Positions 62,024 to 64,000 of a stretch of 64,000 nt of DNA are shown here, piece after piece. Each line of letters opens with the position of its first letter. Positions within the stretch are counted from its first letter, which is position 1. The translations under genes were made by a program, and so were the position numbers. The DNA lies in the NCBI GenBank assembly GCA_003242885.1, contig QKMZ01000015.1, positions 205,568-269,567 of the forward strand. Reading direction: 5' to 3'. The stretch comes from Candidatus Melainabacteria bacterium (GTDB taxonomy: Bacteria > Cyanobacteriota > Vampirovibrionia > Obscuribacterales > Obscuribacteraceae). The notes below the pieces were generated by a model. The model did no database searches, had not been told where the DNA came from, and worked only from the letters and a program-made list of their open reading frames with translations.

Positions 62024-62410
62024 GGCAAGAACCCCGATAGTTTGTTCACTGGCTGGACACCAACTGCCGTCTGACCACCTCACTGAGGGCCACAGAGCCT
62101 GGCGCAGACGCGTCCATCACAAGGACACTATTTTAAGTGATGGAGAAGGCGATTTGGTCGTGCTTTCAGCTCTTTGAAGCACTGTTTTACTGTTGATTTG
62201 TCCGAAAGCCTGAAGAGTCCTTCCTGGTCTGCTTTAGCAGGTTTTGTCCGCTTGGCTGCTTAAGTAGAATTACATTAAGATTGGCTCGGTGTTGTCATTT
62301 AGACACCAATAACTCGATATCTTTGACGGGAATCAGGGACTTTTGCAAATCCTTTTTTGGAAAACCCTATTCAGCAGGAAAACTTTCATCAGCTTATCTA
62401 TATCCCGAGC
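62024..62410. other. Divergent promoter region
   Basis: 387 nt between dapL (minus) and a glycosyltransferase gene (plus). No REP copies, hairpins or RNA genes were seen. Confidence 0.5.
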
Positions 62411-64000
62411 ATGAACTCTTCGACTTCAAAAGCTATGCAAGAAAAGGTCCAGGCTCAGCCCCTGGAAAGCCGTCCATTAGGTGGCCCTGATTTAGATGGC
62501 TCGAAGCAAGAAAGCTCGAACTCAGAAAGCTCCGTTTCATCTTGGAACTCCAAGAGCACCCTGGCGCTGGTCGCCACGTTTGCGGTCGGTGTGTTCGTTT
62601 ACTTCAACGCTCTCGGCAGTTTTCCACTCTTCAATCCGGATGAAGCTCTCTATGCCGAACCTGCACGTGAGATGCTGAAGAATGGCGATTGGCTGACCAC
62701 CCATCTCAACTATATTGTTCGCTACACAAAACCTCCACTTGTAATTTGGGCACAAGCTGCGCTCATGAGCGTTCTTGGCGTGAGCGAGTTTGCTGCACGG
62801 TCTTTTGGAGCGGCATGTGGAGTTTTCTTAGTCGTTCTGACACAAGCCTTTGTCACTCGCTATGTAAATCTGCGCGCTGGAATCGTTGCCGGTTTTTCAT
62901 TGATGACTGCGCCACTTTTCTTTGGAACCGCAAGAGAATGTATCACCGATATTCCTCTTTCGCTTTTCCTCGGCGGCGCCATAATGGCGTTCTACGCTGC
63001 CTTTCGCGAGGGTGGCAACAAGCTGCTCGCGACGATCGGATATATTCTCATTGCACTTGCCGTAATGACAAAAGGACCGGTCGCGATAGTTCTTCCTGTG
63101 GCTATTCTAGGTTTTTACTACCTAACCACCGGCAGCTTGAAGCAGGCTTGGCAGCGTTTCTTCCCAATTGTGGGCGCGCTTATTGTCGCAGTTCTTGCGC
63201 TGCCCTGGTTCATTCTTGAGATTGCGGCAACGAAAGGCGAATACTTCCAGGAGTTTTTCATTCGCGAGAACTTTCAGCGTTTTACATCTGAAGTTGATTC
63301 GCACAAGGCGCCAATTTGGTATCACGTTGCCGCCGTGATGGGCGGCTTCTTGCCGTTTTCACTTTTCTTACCTCAAGCCGCAGTCGACACTGTGCAAGTG
63401 CTTAAAGATAGATTGAAAGAACCAGTTTCGAGCGCAAAAACAATTTTCGCGAAAGTCTTGGCTGTTCCAACTGCATTGAATCAGTTGGAGCCCACGCAGT
63501 CACTGCAATACTTCGCGCTGCTTTGGCTCTGCATCACTGTTGCTTTCTTCAGCGTCAGTGTCTCAAAACTTTTGCCTTATACACTGCCTGCGTTTCCGGC
63601 TGCGGCTATTTTGTTCGCATTAGAGATTGAACGCGCAATTAAGAAGCCCGCCCGTTGGCGGCTGCTGGCGCCGGTTTCAATAATTGCAGTGGCATGCGTT
63701 ATTGGCTATTTCATAATGCCCTTCGTGCTTTCTAAAGTGAGAAATCTGACTGAGGGTGTCTTGCCTTTGGCTCAAACCGCGTGGGCCGCGATGGCAGTGG
63801 CAATGACTCTTGCAGCGGTTTCAGTTTGGATAAACAAACGGCAGATCGCGGTTGCGATTGTTATTGCCTCGCAGACGCTTCTTTGTGTACTGCTAGCAAT
63901 TCCATTGACTCTGAAACTATCGCAACTCTGGGAAGGTCCGCTTCCGGAGATGGCTCGCTACGTTGGAAAGGTCTCCGAGCCTGCGTTCGTATTTGATATG
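62411..64000 (+). CDS. ArnT/PMT-type GT-C glycosyltransferase, 3' end outside the window
   Basis: At least 530 residues, open to the window end. ATG at 62411; another ATG at 62435 is in frame. A polar Ser/Asn-rich N-terminus of about 50 residues is followed by helix 1 and the signature loop SFPLFNPDEALYAEPAREMLKNGDWLTTHLNY, then many helices. It matches the gene at 52518 (DPGEGYYVEAAREM / NPDEALYAEPAREM; GVSEFAAR in both), so the two are paralogues. Probable polyprenyl-phosphate-sugar-dependent glycosyltransferase of the envelope. The C-terminus lies outside. Confidence 0.87.
   Translation, partial: MNSSTSKAMQEKVQAQPLESRPLGGPDLDGSKQESSNSESSVSSWNSKSTLALVATFAVGVFVYFNALGSFPLFNPDEALYAEPAREMLKNGDWLTTHLNYIVRYTKPPLVIWAQAALMSVLGVSEFAARSFGAACGVFLVVLTQAFVTRYVNLRAGIVAGFSLMTAPLFFGTARECITDIPLSLFLGGAIMAFYAAFREGGNKLLATIGYILIALAVMTKGPVAIVLPVAILGFYYLTTGSLKQAWQRFFPIVGALIVAVLALPWFILEIAATKGEYFQEFFIRENFQRFTSEVDSHKAPIWYHVAAVMGGFLPFSLFLPQAAVDTVQVLKDRLKEPVSSAKTIFAKVLAVPTALNQLEPTQSLQYFALLWLCITVAFFSVSVSKLLPYTLPAFPAAAILFALEIERAIKKPARWRLLAPVSIIAVACVIGYFIMPFVLSKVRNLTEGVLPLAQTAWAAMAVAMTLAAVSVWINKRQIAVAIVIASQTLLCVLLAIPLTLKLSQLWEGPLPEMARYVGKVSEPAFVFDM

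Overview
The window is bacterial chromosome, densely coded on both strands, with moderate GC and many GTG/TTG starts. No rRNA, tRNA or CRISPR was seen. The gene families present are a diaminopimelate aminotransferase, a UMF1 transporter, a DUF2157/GDYXXLXY pair, a TonB-C-like secreted protein, TPR proteins with 'RLxxLExxxFG'-type repeats, a PknB-like kinase and a large type IV secretion-like locus. This mix fits a non-photosynthetic relative of Cyanobacteria (Vampirovibrionia/Melainabacteria, perhaps Obscuribacterales). That placement is an impression from gene content and is not proven by a marker gene.

Left end (1-10.4 kb): the 5' end of lgt on the minus strand and a small His/Asp-rich protein, then a tight plus-strand operon. 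This is radA, uvrC, a 37-codon membrane peptide, a YfhO-family membrane protein and rarA, so it mixes DNA repair with envelope functions. Two minus-strand hypothetical proteins follow.

Centre (10.7-33.8 kb): a divergent type IV secretion/conjugation-like locus. On the plus strand are two paralogous secreted Pro-rich proteins, a Gln-rich secreted protein, another exported protein, a VirB2-like pilin candidate, a 1688-residue VirB6/TrbL-like protein with a huge soluble tail, a DUF2225 protein, and VirB3-like, VirB4, VirB8-like and VirD4-like proteins. Two more VirB6/TrbL-like paralogues lie on the minus strand. No VirB7, VirB9, VirB10, VirB11 or relaxase was recognised, so this is an unusual or partial system. 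Intergenic regions in the locus hold tandem repeats, good terminators and a palindromic GGGAA-CCCC type motif about 90-100 nt upstream of several start codons, which suggests co-regulation.

Right part (34-64 kb): housekeeping and accessory genes in short units. These include an O-methyltransferase, a Ser/Thr kinase and a PP2C phosphatase, DUF2157 plus GDYXXLXY proteins, an isochorismatase-like hydrolase, membrane proteins, a UMF1 transporter, a replication-relaxation-like protein, an orphan OppF-type ATPase, 3-hydroxyacyl-CoA dehydrogenase, two ArnT/PMT-type glycosyltransferases (the second cut by the window end), TPR and TonB-C-like exported proteins, a solitary N6-adenine methyltransferase cotranscribed with a Gfo/Idh/MocA oxidoreductase, and dapL.

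A family of short perfect palindromes (REP-like, two subfamilies with compensatory arm changes) is scattered through the intergenic spaces.
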